DNA from: Procambarus clarkii | Taxonomy: Eukaryota > Arthropoda > Malacostraca > Decapoda > Cambaridae | Reading direction: 5' to 3' | Assembly: GCF_040958095.1 (NCBI RefSeq) | Contig: NC_091228.1 | Location: 6,693,200-6,757,199, forward strand | DNA length: 64,000 bases | Shown: positions 46,267 through 57,925 of the stretch, piece after piece | Layout of the letters: every line of letters begins with the position of its first letter | Numbering within the stretch: position 1 is the stretch's first letter | Notes under the pieces: model-generated | Database searches by the model: none | The model's input: only the letters and a program-made list of their open reading frames with translations | Told to the model about the DNA's origin: nothing | Position numbers and translations under genes: made by a program

Positions 46267-47084
46267 AGGTTCGTAAGTGCTTGCGTAACTGCTTCGTGAA
46301 TTTAGCCCCAGGTTCGTAAGTGCTTGCGTAACTGCTTCGTGAATCTAGCCCCAGGTTCGTAAGTGCTTGCGTAACTGCTTCGTGAATCTAGCCCCAGGTT
46401 CGTAAGTGCTTGCGTAACTGCTTCGTGAATCTAGCCCCAGGTTCGTAAGTGCTTGCGTAACTGCTTCGTGAATCTAGCCCCAGGTTCGTAAGTGCTTGCG
46501 TAACTGCTTCGTGAATCTAGCCCCAGGTTCGTAAGTGCTTGCGTAACTGCTTCGTGAATCTAGCCCCAGGTTCGTAAGTGCTTGCGTAACTGCTTCGTGA
46601 ATCTAGCCCCAGGTTCGTAAGTGCTTGCGTAACTGCTTCGTGAATCAAGCCCCAGGTTCGTAAGTGCTTGCGTAACTGCTTCGTGAATCAAGCCCCAGGT
46701 TCGTAAGTGCTTGCGTAACTGCTTCGTGAATCTAGCCCCAGGTTCGTAAGTGCTTGCGTAACTGCTTCGTGAATCAAGCCCCAGGTTCGTAAGTGCTTGC
46801 GTAACTGCTTCGTGAATCTAGCCCCAGGTTCGTAAGTGCTTGCGTAACTGCTTCGTGAATCTAGCCCCAGGTTCGTAAGTGCTTGCGTAACTGCTTCGTG
46901 AATCTAGCCCCAGGTTCGTAAGTGCTTGCGTAACTGCTTCGTGAATCTAGCCCCAGGTTCGTAAGTGCTTGCGTAACTGCTTCGTGAATCTAGCCCCAGG
47001 TTCGTAAGTGCTTGCGTAACTGCTTCGTGAATCTAGCCCCAGGTTCGTAAGTGCTTGCGTAACTGCTTCGTGAATCTAGCCCCT
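46262..47084. repeat. 43-bp tandem array made of the MITE-2 terminal repeat
   Basis: About nineteen head-to-tail units of CCCCAGGTTCGTAAGTGCTT plus GCGTAACTGCTTCGTGAATC plus TAG, nearly identical, with a TCAAG variant in three. The unit is the outer 43 bp of the MITE-2 terminal inverted repeat and the array starts exactly at the element end. Confidence 0.95.
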
Positions 47085-47640
47085 AGCCCCTATGTTTCAA
47101 CTATTTTCTCCCCCCCCCCCTTCACCAAATGGGCACCTTTTCTTTATGTGAATTGAATCGTTATCAAGGTTGCAACAGATATCATCCCCAGCTATTGCGC
47201 AAATGTCACGGTCGTAAAGGCTATGAGAAAAACCCGTAGGAGCCGTGATAAGGATTCGAACCCATGCTCCGGGTACTCCCAAGCACAGCTTAGATTTTCT
47301 CAATAATGTGATCTCTGTGTGTATCATAAATTCTATGATAAAAATCTAAAAAAAAAAAAAACTTATGCAAATAAGTTACTAAACATGAGAAAGAAATTCA
47401 TCTCTTTTTTTCTACCACAGACGTGGCCACACATTTACAATGCTAACCAGCCTATATACATTTTCTTCTTTAAGTCAGTGATCAAGACGGTAATATGAAA
47501 CAAGATGGTTCTCCTAACTATCACTAAGTCGCGCGTCGACGCCCTTCAAGCTTTCCTTATCACAGGGAAGCTAGCATCCAGCAGAATGGATTAAGACAGC
47601 TACAATTCACTCTGAATGTATCAGATTCACATGTCTGTGA
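47085..47640. other. no gene recognised
   Basis: A tRNA-like B-box scrap (GGATTCGAACCCATGC, 47251) suggests a decayed SINE. A poly-A run lies near 47350. Confidence 0.35.
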
Positions 47641-47641
47641 A

Positions 47642-48236
47642 TCTGGTGGTTCATTACTACATATTAGTACTTTCTGGTGGTCCATCATTCCATATCGGTA
47701 TTTTCTGGTGGTCCATCATTACATATCGGTACTTTCTGGTGGTCCATCATTACATATCGGTACTTTCTGGTGGTCCATCATTACATATCGGTACTTTCTG
47801 GTGGTCCATCATTCCATATCGGTATTTTCTGGTGGTCCATCATTCCATATCGGTATTTTCTGGTGGTCCATCATTACATATCGGTATTTTCTGGTGGTTC
47901 ATCATTACATATCGGTACTTTCTGGTGGTCCATCATTACATATTGGTACTTTCTGGTGGTTCATCACTACATATTGGTACTTTCTGGTGGTTCATCACTA
48001 CATATTGGTACTTTCTGGTGGTTCATCACTACATATTGGTAGTTTCTGGTGGTTCATCACTACATATTGGTACTTTCTGGTGATCCATCACTATATATTG
48101 GTACTTTCTGGTGGTCCATCACTACATATTGGTACTTTCTGGTGGCTCATAACTACATATTGGTACTTTCTGGTGATCCATCACTATATATTGGTACTTT
48201 CTGGTGATCCATTACTAAACATTAATACTTTCTGCT
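47642..48236. repeat. 31-bp minisatellite (CATCATTACATATCGGTACT)
   Basis: About nineteen units, with a gradient from TATCGG to TATTGG along the array. 31 bp keeps three + frames open, giving false frames rich in His/Tyr/Trp. Confidence 0.95.
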
Positions 48237-48392
48237 GAACTTTCAAAGTTCCCTCACCAATAATAGTACAAATTTCACAAGTTCATTTTGTTATATCATG
48301 AGAAATTGAGATATAACACAATTTCTCTCTCATGTTTCTCACTTAATCTGTTCCTCTCTTTGTCTCTTTGTCTCTTGTCTTTCTACCTGTCT

Positions 48393-48475
48393 GTTGACCA
48401 GTCCACACACTAGAAGTTGAAGGGACGACGACGTTTCGGTCCGTCCTGGACCATTCTCAAGTCGATTGTGATGAG
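48393..48475. mobile_element. FB-1, left arm inner part
   Basis: GTTGACCAGTCCACACACTA, GACGACGACGTTTCGG, ending AAGTCGATTGTGATGAGG. No inverse arm follows. Confidence 0.83.
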
Positions 48476-48875
48476 GAGGTAGGGTCAGGCAATAAATAGG
48501 CAAGCGAGAGCTGAGGAGGAAAGTCTACCTGTCTGTCTCATCCTGTCTCTCTGTCTCGCTCCCTCTGATATACCGTAGATGTTCTTATTAGCATATCTCA
48601 GTGAGTATACCTGCGTCTCCGTCTGCATTGTTGCCGCCATTGGGAACAAGGTCGGTCAGTCATTTGCATCCTATGACACGTCGCTACGCCTCAGTTGACG
48701 AGAATTGGAAATTGAGGCTTCTTGGAGCCAAAGTGCTGACGCCTATCTCCAAATTATAATCTTCCATGTCTCACTTTCTGCTCCCAGGGCCACCCCCGTG
48801 TGGAAGATGGTGAGGTCGAGGTAACGAGGATTGACTGGGAACTACACTACAACCGCCGTCTGCCTCTGACGGGTG

Positions 48876-49523
48876 CAACCCGTTCTCGCACTTGCTTATA
48901 GTCAATATTGGCTTATTTAATAAGTGCGTATGTGACATAGTAATTGATTGTGAATGTTTTAGTTTACCTTGAAAAGCTTCATAGAAAACACCGACCTCAC
49001 CTAACCTTCTTAGTATGTTAAGATAAGCATCTTATTGCTTCTTAATTACAATTATTACTTAACCTATCAACGGTATAGGTTAAGTAATAACTGTAAATAA
49101 GAAGCAATAAGATGCTTATCTTAATATACTAAGAAGGTTAGGTGAGGTCGGAGAGCCGGTCGGCCGAGCGGACAGCACGCTGGACTTGTGATCCTGTGGT
49201 CCTGGGTTCGATCCCAGGCGCCGGCGAGAAACAATGGGCAGAGTTTCTTTCACCCTATGTCCCTGTTACCTAGCAGTAAAATAGGTACCTGGATGTTAGT
49301 CAGCTGTCACGGGCTGCTTCCTGGGGGTGGAGGCCTGGTCGAGGACCGGGCCGCGGGGACACTAAAAAAAGCCCCGAAATCATCTCAAGATAACCTCAAG
49401 AAGGTCGGTGTTTTCTATGAAGCTTTTCAAGGTAAACTAAAATATTCACAATCAATTAGTATGTCACATATGCAATTATTAAATAAGCCAATATTGACTA
49501 TAAGCAAGTGCGAGAACGGGTTG
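48876..49523. mobile_element. MITE-3 interrupted by a SINE-A
   Basis: CAACCCGTTCTCGCACTTGC to GCAAGTGCGAGAACGGGTTG, strongly palindromic. The inverse arm is split by the SINE at 49152-49401. Confidence 0.93.
49152..49401 (+). mobile_element. SINE-A inserted in MITE-3, with target duplication
   Basis: Complete head, TGT loop, B box and tail. AGGTCGG flanks both sides (49145-49151 and 49402-49408). Confidence 0.94.
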
Positions 49524-49849
49524 CCGGGTTAACAAGACACATTACACAAATACTGTCTGGAGAAACAGCTAAAGATAACCCCAAATATATAACAATAAAC
49601 ACTAATAATTTTATACAATATATAAATTTAATTAAAATTCAAATTCATTAAAGTCTTCCTGTTTCACTATCTTCTTCCTTATTGGCTGTGGGTGGATAAG
49701 TAACCATTTAAGTCTTCCTCGGTCAGTTTCAGAAACCTTGGGCTAATCAATTGATATTCTCCTACACGCGGCGCTAACATGCCTCTCATACTCCTCCCCC
49801 GCAATCCTCTCCACCATCCTCCCTCTCCCCTCACCACAACAATCATATA

Positions 49850-50175
49850 TTCTCCATTCTTCCTTATTCTGTGGCTCCTACAGCTGTAACTTCACTCATT
49901 CTGTGGCTCCTACAGCTGTAACTTCACTCTTCCTGTGGCTCCTACAGCTGTAACTTCACTCATTCTGTGGCTCCTACAGCTGTAACTTCACTCTTCATGT
50001 GGCTCCTACAGCTGTAACTTCACTCATTCTGTGGCTCCTACAGCTGTAACTTCACTCTTCCTGTGGCTCCTACAGCTGTAACTCTTCCTCATCCTGTGGC
50101 TCCTACAGCTGTAACTTCACTCTTCCTGTGGCTCCTACAACTGTAACTTCACTCTTCCTCATCCTGTGGCTCCTA
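49850..50175. repeat. 32-bp minisatellite (TGTGGCTCCTACAGCTGTAA)
   Basis: Ten or eleven units with CTCATTC/CTCTTCC ends. Each holds the palindrome TACAGCTGTA. Confidence 0.93.
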
Positions 50176-50325
50176 CAACTGGCTCCTCCAACAGGGGCTC
50201 TTCCTCATCACCTGCACATTCTCTCGTTCTCTTCACAATCCTCCATTACTCTTCATTGTATATAAATAATTGCTATTCAACATGACCAGCGACGCAGACC
50301 TTGTCCACCTTCTTCCTGGACGCGT

Positions 50326-51213
50326 TGGGGTGGGTCGCAGGTGTGGGTCGCAGGTGTGGGTTGGAGGTGTGGGTCGGAGGTGTGGGTTGGAGGTGTGGGT
50401 CGGAGGTGTGGGTCGCAGGTGTGGGTCGCAGGTGTGGGTTGGAGGTGTGGGTTGGAGGTGTGGGTCGGAGGTGTGGGTCGGAGGTGTGGGTCGGAGGTGT
50501 GGGTCGGAGGTGTGGGTCGGAGGTGTGGGTCGCAGGTGTGGGTCGCAGGTGTGGGTCGGAGCTGTGGGTCGGAGCTGTGGGTCGGAGGTGTGGGTCGCAG
50601 GTGTGGGTCGCAGGTGTGGGTCGCAGGTGTGGGTCGGAGCTGTGGGTCGGAGGTGTGGGTCGCAGGTGTGGGTCGCAGGTGTGGGTTGGAGGTGTGGGTC
50701 GGAGGTGTGGGTCGCAGGTGTGGGTCGGAGGTGTGGGTCGCAGGTGTGGGTCGGAGGTGTGGGTCGCAGGTGTGGGTCGCAGGTGTGGGTTGGAGGTGTG
50801 GGTCGCAGGTGTGGGTCGCAGGTGTGGGTCGCAGGTGTGGGTCGGAGGTGTGGGTCGCAGGTGTGGGTCGCAGGTGTGGGTCGGAGCTGTGGGTCGGAGG
50901 TGTGGGTCGCAGGTGTGGGTCGCAGGTGTGGGTCGGAGGTGTGGGTCGCAGGTGTGGGTCGCAGGTGTGGGTCGGAGGTGTGGGTCGGAGGTGTGGGTCG
51001 CAGGTGTGGGTCGCAGGTGTGGGTCGCAGGTGTGGGTCGCAGGTGTGGGTTGGAGGTGTGGGTCGCAGGTGTGGGTCGGAGGTGTGGGTCGGAGGTGTGG
51101 GTTGGAGGTGTGGGTCGGAGGTGTGGGTCGCAGGTGTGGGTCGGAGGTGTGGGTCGCAGGTGTGGGTCGGAGGTGTGGGTCGCAGGTGTGGGTCGGAGGT
51201 GTGGGTCGCAGGT
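50326..51213. repeat. 13-bp minisatellite (GTGTGGGTCGCAG)
   Basis: About 68 units, mainly GTCGCAG, GTCGGAG and GTTGGAG variants. No unit has a stop in any + frame, so three frames over 290 codons stay open. They are not genes. Confidence 0.97.
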
Positions 51214-51249
51214 GTCTATGTGTTTATATAGTTATTCCTATAAAAAATT

Positions 51250-51427
51250 GTTGACCAGACCACACACACACTAGAAGGTGAAGGGACGACGACGTTTCGG
51301 TCCGTCCTGGACCCTTCTCAAGTCGATTGTAATGGTCTAGGATGGACGGAAACGTCGTCGTCCCTTCAACTTCTAGTGTGTGGTCTGGTCAACATACTTC
51401 AGCCACGTTATTGTGACTCATCGCCTA
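51250..51427. mobile_element. FB-1 foldback element
   Basis: Left arm GACCAGACCACACACACACT to AAGTCGATTG. The right arm includes the outer end CCACGTTATTGTGACTCATC. Confidence 0.88.
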
Positions 51428-51930
51428 TCAAAAATTACTTCTCCCGAATTACCGAAAACTACTTCTCCCAAAGTACTTGTTATCTAGTACTGGAAACGAG
51501 GGAAATAATCTGAACCACACCCTCGTGCGCGCGCGCATGCGAGCACCATGACAGCTGCTTCAAGAGATGACGCTGAATCGGACTCTAGTTTAATCCCCGC
51601 CAAACACACACCGAAACTACGACGTTGGTACAACGTTCGAACAAGTTTTAACACCTCCTAACCAGTTATAACAACCAATATAGCAAGTTGTAGCAACGTT
51701 CCAATACGTCATAAACACGTTAAGCCAAGATGTAATAACTTTATTACAAGTTGTAACAAGCGGAAAATAGAGACAGTTTCGGTTTGTGTTTCCAGGGACG
51801 GCACCTCCACTATGACAGCTCTGTAAACATTTCTCGGGGGCTGTTAGTTGCCTCATAATGGCTTGTTAGCCTTTCCAAGTAGTGATTAAGGAGGAGACCA
51901 TCAATACCAGTCAGAGAGAACTTAATAAGG
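51428..51930. other. no gene recognised
   Basis: 51640-51770 has loose ACAAGTTGTAACAA-like repeats. Nothing else. Confidence 0.35.
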
Positions 51931-51931
51931 G

Positions 51932-52036
51932 GAAAGAGAGAGGGAATGAGAAGGGGAGAGAATGAGAGAGGGAATGAGAGGGGGAGAGAATGAGAGAGGG
52001 AATGAGAGGGGGAGAGAATGAGAGAGAGGGAGAGAA
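51932..52036. repeat. minisatellite (GAGAGAGGGAATGAGAGGGG)
   Basis: Four units of about 25 bp. Confidence 0.85.
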
Positions 52037-52339
52037 AATATAAATCTCTATTGCCTCGTACATTAAAACATTTAAATTTTCGCAGCCATGCCTGATTGCG
52101 CTTCTCTAAGAGATCATCCGCGTACAGCCAGACTGTTGCTGCTGGCATTCCTCAAGCTCACATAAACCCGTCACAACCCAACTGTTTATACCCACTTCTT
52201 TCAGGAACTTCTCAGCTTCACGGAAGCTAATATAGGCCCTTTTTGAGATGATTGACTTACCAAGACGAAACTCAGACTTTCCTGTAAGCTAACCTCCAAG
52301 TCACGCTGCAGAGTTCCTTTGAAACAAGTACGGTAACCT

Positions 52340-52546
52340 TGTTGACCAGACCACACAGTAGAAGGTGAAGGAACGACGACGTTTCGGTCCGTTCTGGACC
52401 ATTCTCAAGTCGATTGTGAGAATGGTCAGTGAGAGAATCACAATCGACTTGAGACTGGCCCAGGACGGACCGAAACGTCGTCGTCCCTTCACCTTCTAGT
52501 GTGTGGTCTGGTCAACATACTTTAGCCACGTTATTGTGACTCGTCG
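52340..52546. mobile_element. FB-1 foldback element, near complete
   Basis: GACCAGACCACACAGTAGAA to AAGTCGATTGTGAG, a short centre, then the inverse arm ending CCACGTTATTGTGACTCGTC. Confidence 0.88.
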
Positions 52547-53514
52547 TCAGTCATCTGTGTGCAGTCTGCATCATTTTTGTTCATTGCTGTTCATAATTGG
52601 TTCAAACATCTGCTGTTCTATCACAAAATACACCTTGTCATGTGTTCTTATTTCACTGACATGTCATCAGAATATCATCGGGACTCGTGAAGAACTAGCC
52701 GGAGAGTATACATCATTGGTATATACACCGAGAAGTGCAGGCATATATAATTTCTCGGTATATACACAGCGAAATATATATATTTTTTTTTGGGGGGGGG
52801 GTGGTTCTGAACATATGCCTAAGACTAAATTTGTATATTAACTGGTTGGTCAATAAGCAATTGTGGTGCCCTTAACAGCCCTCTCGTGGTTGACGGAGCC
52901 TTAAGCCCAACACCAGACAAGAGGCTGGTTGATCATACTACTGTTTTGGGTTGATGAATGTGGTTGAACATGTCTGGCTCTTTACCTCCATCAGGTGTGT
53001 GGTTCTTCACCTATATGAAGTATATGATGACTCCGAGAGTGGCTCCCACGGGCCACGAACCCCCCCACACACACTCCCCCATCATGATCTGAGGTTTAGT
53101 TCCCAAAGATATCAAAGAAAACACACTTGTCGTTAATGGCGGTCATAAAGCGAGTCTAAACGAGCACCAGCTGCTGCTCTGACACCTCCATCATTCGCTT
53201 TATGAATGCTATGACCGTGAAAAATACTGGTAATAGGTTCCTTCTTGTGACTCTAAATGGCATCGTTACCTTCCGTAACCAGTGGGTATGGGCACATCAT
53301 CACATAGCATCACTATTCTTTATAAACAACATGAACAGGCTCAAGAATGTTTCCTCTGGGACGGTAACAGGAGAAATATTCCACACGACAACAGGTAAAG
53401 CAGTCGGAAGTCAAGTCCCAAAATTGGCGCCATAGATTGAAAACTAACAAGATTGTGAAATTCTGGCAGATGTACGATATTCCCAAAGAGATATTCCCGA
53501 TATTCCCATCACCA
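52547..53514. other. no gene recognised
   Basis: Short open frames only (52503-52841, 53202-53435). No domain or splice structure supports them. Confidence 0.35.
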
Positions 53515-53955
53515 TCTAGTGTGTGGTCTGGTCAACAGATGACTGGATCTGAGCCTCGGGAAACAAGATGATGGATGATCTTGGCAGCCATCTGAAGACA
53601 CAGTATTGAATCTTCATCCCTGCATCGCTGTTGTTATAACCAAAACACAACACGTATTGAATCAGCAGCCCGGACTCACCCACACACAGCTCGACGGTCA
53701 AGGAAATGACACAGAACTTTTGCTACAGTGAGACAAAGAAGTCAGCGTAATGATATTCTATGTAACCACATGTTCGAAGTTGTATTTATCGACCCTTAGA
53801 ACTGTGTCAGTGGACGAGCAGACACCAAAGGTGACCTCGCTCATCATTCCCAGTCGAGTTTCACCAGTCAGAGAACATGAGAAATAACGGGTCTGACGAA
53901 ATCTTGGAGTGACGGCATTGACATCATCATTTTCTACAGTGACCAAAGGTGACAA
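53515..53955 (-). other. possible decayed exons, weakly cadherin-like
   Basis: The minus frame 53955-53758 reads TVENDDVNAVTPRFRQTRYF, which loosely recalls the DxNDNxPxF...Y linker of cadherin repeats. A second minus frame (53701-53516) follows, after an acceptor-like TTTGTCTCACTGTAG and near a donor-like GG|GTGAGT. The outer end (53515-53540) is a scrap of FB-1. The evidence is thin. Confidence 0.2.
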
Positions 53956-55270
53956 CGGTGGTCACACTGTACAAACGCCACCACAATAACAGAGGAGGGT
54001 TAAGATACAAGAGAGGGGCGGGGAAAGTGATATCTTGTGAGGGGGACACAAGGATGTCTCTCTCACAAGATATTAATCTTGCCATCTAAGGGAAGATATA
54101 TCACGCTTCTACAGAGTCATGATGTACAGCCAGAGAACACTGCAAATTGTTGCAAAGGAAGAAATACTTCCTTTAAATACTTCTAAAAGGAAGTATTTGG
54201 AGAGGTGCGACTCGAACACAGGAAGAGAACGAAGCACTCCCCCAGCGACTTGGCTTGGGTTAGAGTCCTGGCCAGGGAGAATTGTCTAGGCACCAATCCT
54301 TAAAAAACTGTATGCCCCTCTTCACCCAGCAGTAATTGGAGACGTGGTTTGCTAACCAATTACCGGGCCGTGTTCCAGGAAAAGCTACTAAGGGTAAGAC
54401 TTACCATGAGCAATGGGAAATGAAAAATTTCTCTCTGCCTGCAAACAGGAGTCAGACGTCACCTGTTCCTGTACACAAACTGTCAAAACAAAACAGGCCC
54501 AGCAAACGTTCACTCTCATACTTTAACCTCGAGGAAGCCACAAGTATGATCCCTTCTGAGAAGACCAAACTTCTTAGGAAGTTAACTATAATCCCAGAAA
54601 CGGTAACCGAGAGAAAATGCAGTTAAAGATAAACCCGTTTCGAACTTCAAACGAATTGTCCCACGTTTGCACCAAGCCAGACGTCACGAAACAATTCAAT
54701 GGAGTCTATAGAAGTCATTTAAAAACTGGGAAGGAGTTATAGCCGGAGATAGAGACAGTAGGGGCTGACACAGCTTCCTATTAGTTAATTAGTTAATTAA
54801 TAGTTAATAAGTCCTATTAACTAATACCACGTGCTTGGTACGTTGTGTAACCAGAATACCAAATACAACGTCCTATGAAATTAGCGACTCATCAAATATC
54901 CTTGTTTTCTGTGCATCGGTTGGTTAGGTTAGGTGGGTGGCTTGGGTTGATGCGTTTCTGGTTATGTTAGGACGTCGGATTTTGTTCGTTGTGGCAATTC
55001 GAGAGAACGTGATGGATATTTAGAGTTTATGAGAGGCAGGTACTGAGAGGCAAGAGACAGCAGAGGCAGGTTCTGGGAAGCAGAGGCAGTAGAGCAGAGT
55101 GACAAAGAAAGACGTGTAAACAAGATAAACAAGAACAGAACCAAACAGAAACACAGACACAAAATAGACAAGGAATATAATTTACACAGGGAATCATTTC
55201 AGAAAACAACCAAGAGCTGGAAAGGCGGAGTCCAAGAGCTGAAGCTCGATTATGCTGGCACAAAAAAAAT
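53956..55270. other. no gene recognised
   Basis: 54180-54410 has tRNA-like and SINE-like scraps (GGTTAGAGTCCTGGCC, CTCTTCACCCAGCAGTAATT). 54835-54975 matches DR-E weakly (TTTTCTGTGCATCGGTTGGT). The frame 54336-54626 shows no domain. Confidence 0.35.
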
Positions 55271-55274
55271 TGTT

Positions 55275-55275
<1 letters not shown>

Positions 55276-55357
<82 letters not shown>

Positions 55358-55371
55358 ACACACACACACAC
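55276..55371. repeat. (CA)n microsatellite
   Basis: One GACACA interruption. Confidence 0.97.
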
Positions 55372-55814
55372 TCGCAGCTACGTCTCAGCATGACAGCTGT
55401 CAAACTTATCAAAAAGGTCATCCAAGAACTCGTTCCCACGTGAGCTTACAGAGTGGCATGGTGACGTACACAAAGGGGCAGGACGTTCCTCAACCACCAC
55501 CAAGGCTGTGTGGACACCCAGGCCACCAACTCAAACCTCTAAATACCAATTGTCGTAACTAAGGAATTGTCTATTAATGTCACAAGAAATAATAGGTAGC
55601 GGACCTCGCCATGGGTCTTCAGTTCAGACCCGCCCACCTGAAGGTCCAAAGTCTTAGGTCTTAAGGCTTTTTAGCTGCAGTTGTTTAGGATATCATTTTA
55701 AAGATGAAACTACCAAGAATTGGGGACCGCAGCTGCATGATAATTTTCTCCCAGGCTCACAACTAAACTGTCGCGAGAAACATCAGAAGGAGAGTGCGTG
55801 AAGAAAACTTGCTA

Positions 55815-56195
55815 TCATAACCCAGCACTAGGCTGTGACACGCTATCATAACCCAGCACTAGGCTGTACCACGCTATCATAACCCAGCACTAGGCTGTGA
55901 CACGCTATCATAACCCAGTACTAGGCTGTACCACGCTATCATAACCCAGCACTAGGCTGTGACACGCTATCATAACCCAGCACTAGGCTGTGACACGCTA
56001 TCATAACCCAGCACTAGGCTGTGACACGCTATCATAACCCAGCACTAGGCTGTGACACGCTATCATAACCCAGCACTAGGGCTGTGACACGCTATCATAA
56101 CCCAGCACTAGGCTGTACCACGCTATCATAACCCAGCACTAGGCTGTACCACGCTATCATAACCCAGCACTAGGCTGTACCACGCTATCATAACT
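55815..56195. repeat. 31-bp minisatellite (CTATCATAACCCAGCACTAG)
   Basis: Twelve units of the form CTATCATAACCCAGCACTAG plus GCTGTGACACG or GCTGTACCACG. Confidence 0.95.
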
Positions 56196-56735
56196 CCTAG
56201 AAAAGCTACATCGCTACACGAGTTATTCCACAGCACATTTAAATCAATGTCTACAAGTGACAATGTCTGTTTCGCTGGCCAAGAATGGAGGCTAAGAACC
56301 TTGGGGTTAGCTTCAACCACCTTTGCAGCGGGAATGGTCTGGGGTACAGGACGTGCATAGGCTAATCAAGGGGTCGCCAGAATCCACGAGGAAATAGCGT
56401 GCTAAGGGATCACATTCTGACTCTTATTCTGATATTTTCTTATCGTAATATAAACCATTATTTACCGATTTTTTTTGGAAAAAAATAACTTAAATGTCCC
56501 GCTATTCAAACTTTGGCCATACTACCATAAAACAAATACGATCCTCCAATAGCTTTTGAGATTTTCTCAAGCCCCGCCCCCCTAAATAGCAAACGGAGTA
56601 ACTATTATGTTTTTAAATAGTTCTCACTGCTAGGACCATCCCACCGGACGACCACTCACACGCCAGTATAGACTACTATATTTTCTCTATAAGGAAGAGG
56701 TAGAGACGAATATAGTAATAGAAAGCATAGACACA
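56196..56735. other. no gene recognised
   Basis: Unique, no supported exon. Confidence 0.35.
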
Positions 56736-57300
56736 CCCAGCACAATGCACACCCAAGCACAGTGCACACCCAGCACAATGCACACCCAGCACTGAGCACA
56801 CCCAAGCACAGTGCACACCCAGCACAGTGCACACCCAGCACAGTGCACACCCAGCACAGTGCACACCCAGCACAGTGCACACCCAAGCACAGTGCACACC
56901 CAGCACAGTGCACACCCAAGCACAGTGCACACCCAAGCACAATGCACACCCAGCACAATGCACACCCAGCACAGTGCACACCCAGCACAGTGCACACCCA
57001 AGCACAGTGCACACCCAAGCACAGTGCACACCCAGCACAGTGCACACCCAGCACAGTGCACACCCAGCACAGTGCACACCCAAGCACAGTGCACACCCAG
57101 CACAGTGCACACCCAAGCACAGTGCACACCCAAGCACAATGCACACCCAGCACAATGCACACCCAGCACAGTGCACACCCAGCACAGTGCACACCCAAGC
57201 ACAGTGCACACCCCAGCACAGTGCACACCCAGCACAGTGCACACCCAGCACAGTGCACACCCAGCACAATGCACACCCAGCACAGTGCACACCCAGCAGA
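56736..57300. repeat. 16/17-bp minisatellite (CACCCAGCACAGTGCA)
   Basis: About 34 units. Roughly a third are 17 bp (CACCCAAGCACAGTGCA) and a few have AATGCA. GTGCAC is palindromic in each unit. The mixed length opens all frames on both strands. Confidence 0.96.
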
Positions 57301-57480
57301 GAACAAGAAAACACAAGAGGAGCAATGAATCAAGACCACAGAACAACAACAGAGCGCCCCATGTTCCACCGGGAGAGGCAGCGGTCCTCGGGTGCCAGGT
57401 GGAGGCAGTAAATCATGGTGCCATCACCGAGACACATCACCAGACGTATATTGGCTGGTGACGTCCCTTGCTTCGTGTCT
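57301..57480 (-). other. unique stretch between two arrays, possible exon
   Basis: The minus strand reads ANIRLVMCLGDGTMIYCLHL then APEDRCLSRWNMG, without repeats, unlike its surroundings. There are no clear splice sites and no family, so an exon is only a possibility. Confidence 0.2.
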
Positions 57481-57483
57481 CTC

Positions 57484-57925
57484 CCCCACCATTGGGTCAC
57501 CATGATGGGGTGACAGTCCCATGGTCCGTGTCCCCCAACCCTTGGGATCACCATGATGGTGTGACAGTCCCATGGTCCGTGTCCCCCAAACCCTTGGGGT
57601 CACCATGATGGGGTGACAGTCCCATGGCCCGTGTCCCCCAACCCTTGGGGTCACCATAATGGGGTGACAGTCCCATGGTCCGTGTCCCCCAACCCTTGGG
57701 ATCACCATGATGGTGTGACAGTCCCATGGTCCGTGTCCCCCAAACCCTTGGGGTCACCATGATGGGGTGACAGTCCCATGGCCCGTGTCCCCCAACCCTT
57801 GGGGTCACCATAATGGGGTGACAGTCCTATGATCCGTGTCCCCCAAACCCTTGGGATCACCATGATGATGTGACAGTCCCATGGTCCGTGTCTCCCAAAC
57901 CCTTGGAGTCACCATGATGGGGTGA
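57484..57925. repeat. 51-52-bp minisatellite (GTCACCATGATGGGGTGACA)
   Basis: Eight units, each with GTCCCATGGTCCGTGTCCCC. A higher-order pattern pairs GGGATCACC and GGGGTCACC units. Confidence 0.94.

Noticed and set aside
50270-51274. Three long + strand open frames (over 290 codons)
   Set aside because: They are frames through a 13-bp repeat with no stop in any phase; the repeat period alone explains them.
54918-54942. Telomere-like GGTTAGGTTAGG
   Set aside because: Only two TTAGG units inside a DR-E-like segment; not an interstitial telomere array.
56656-57461. Long Cys/Leu/Val-rich minus frames and His/Ser/Pro-rich plus frames
   Set aside because: Product of a mixed 16/17-bp minisatellite, open in all frames on both strands.
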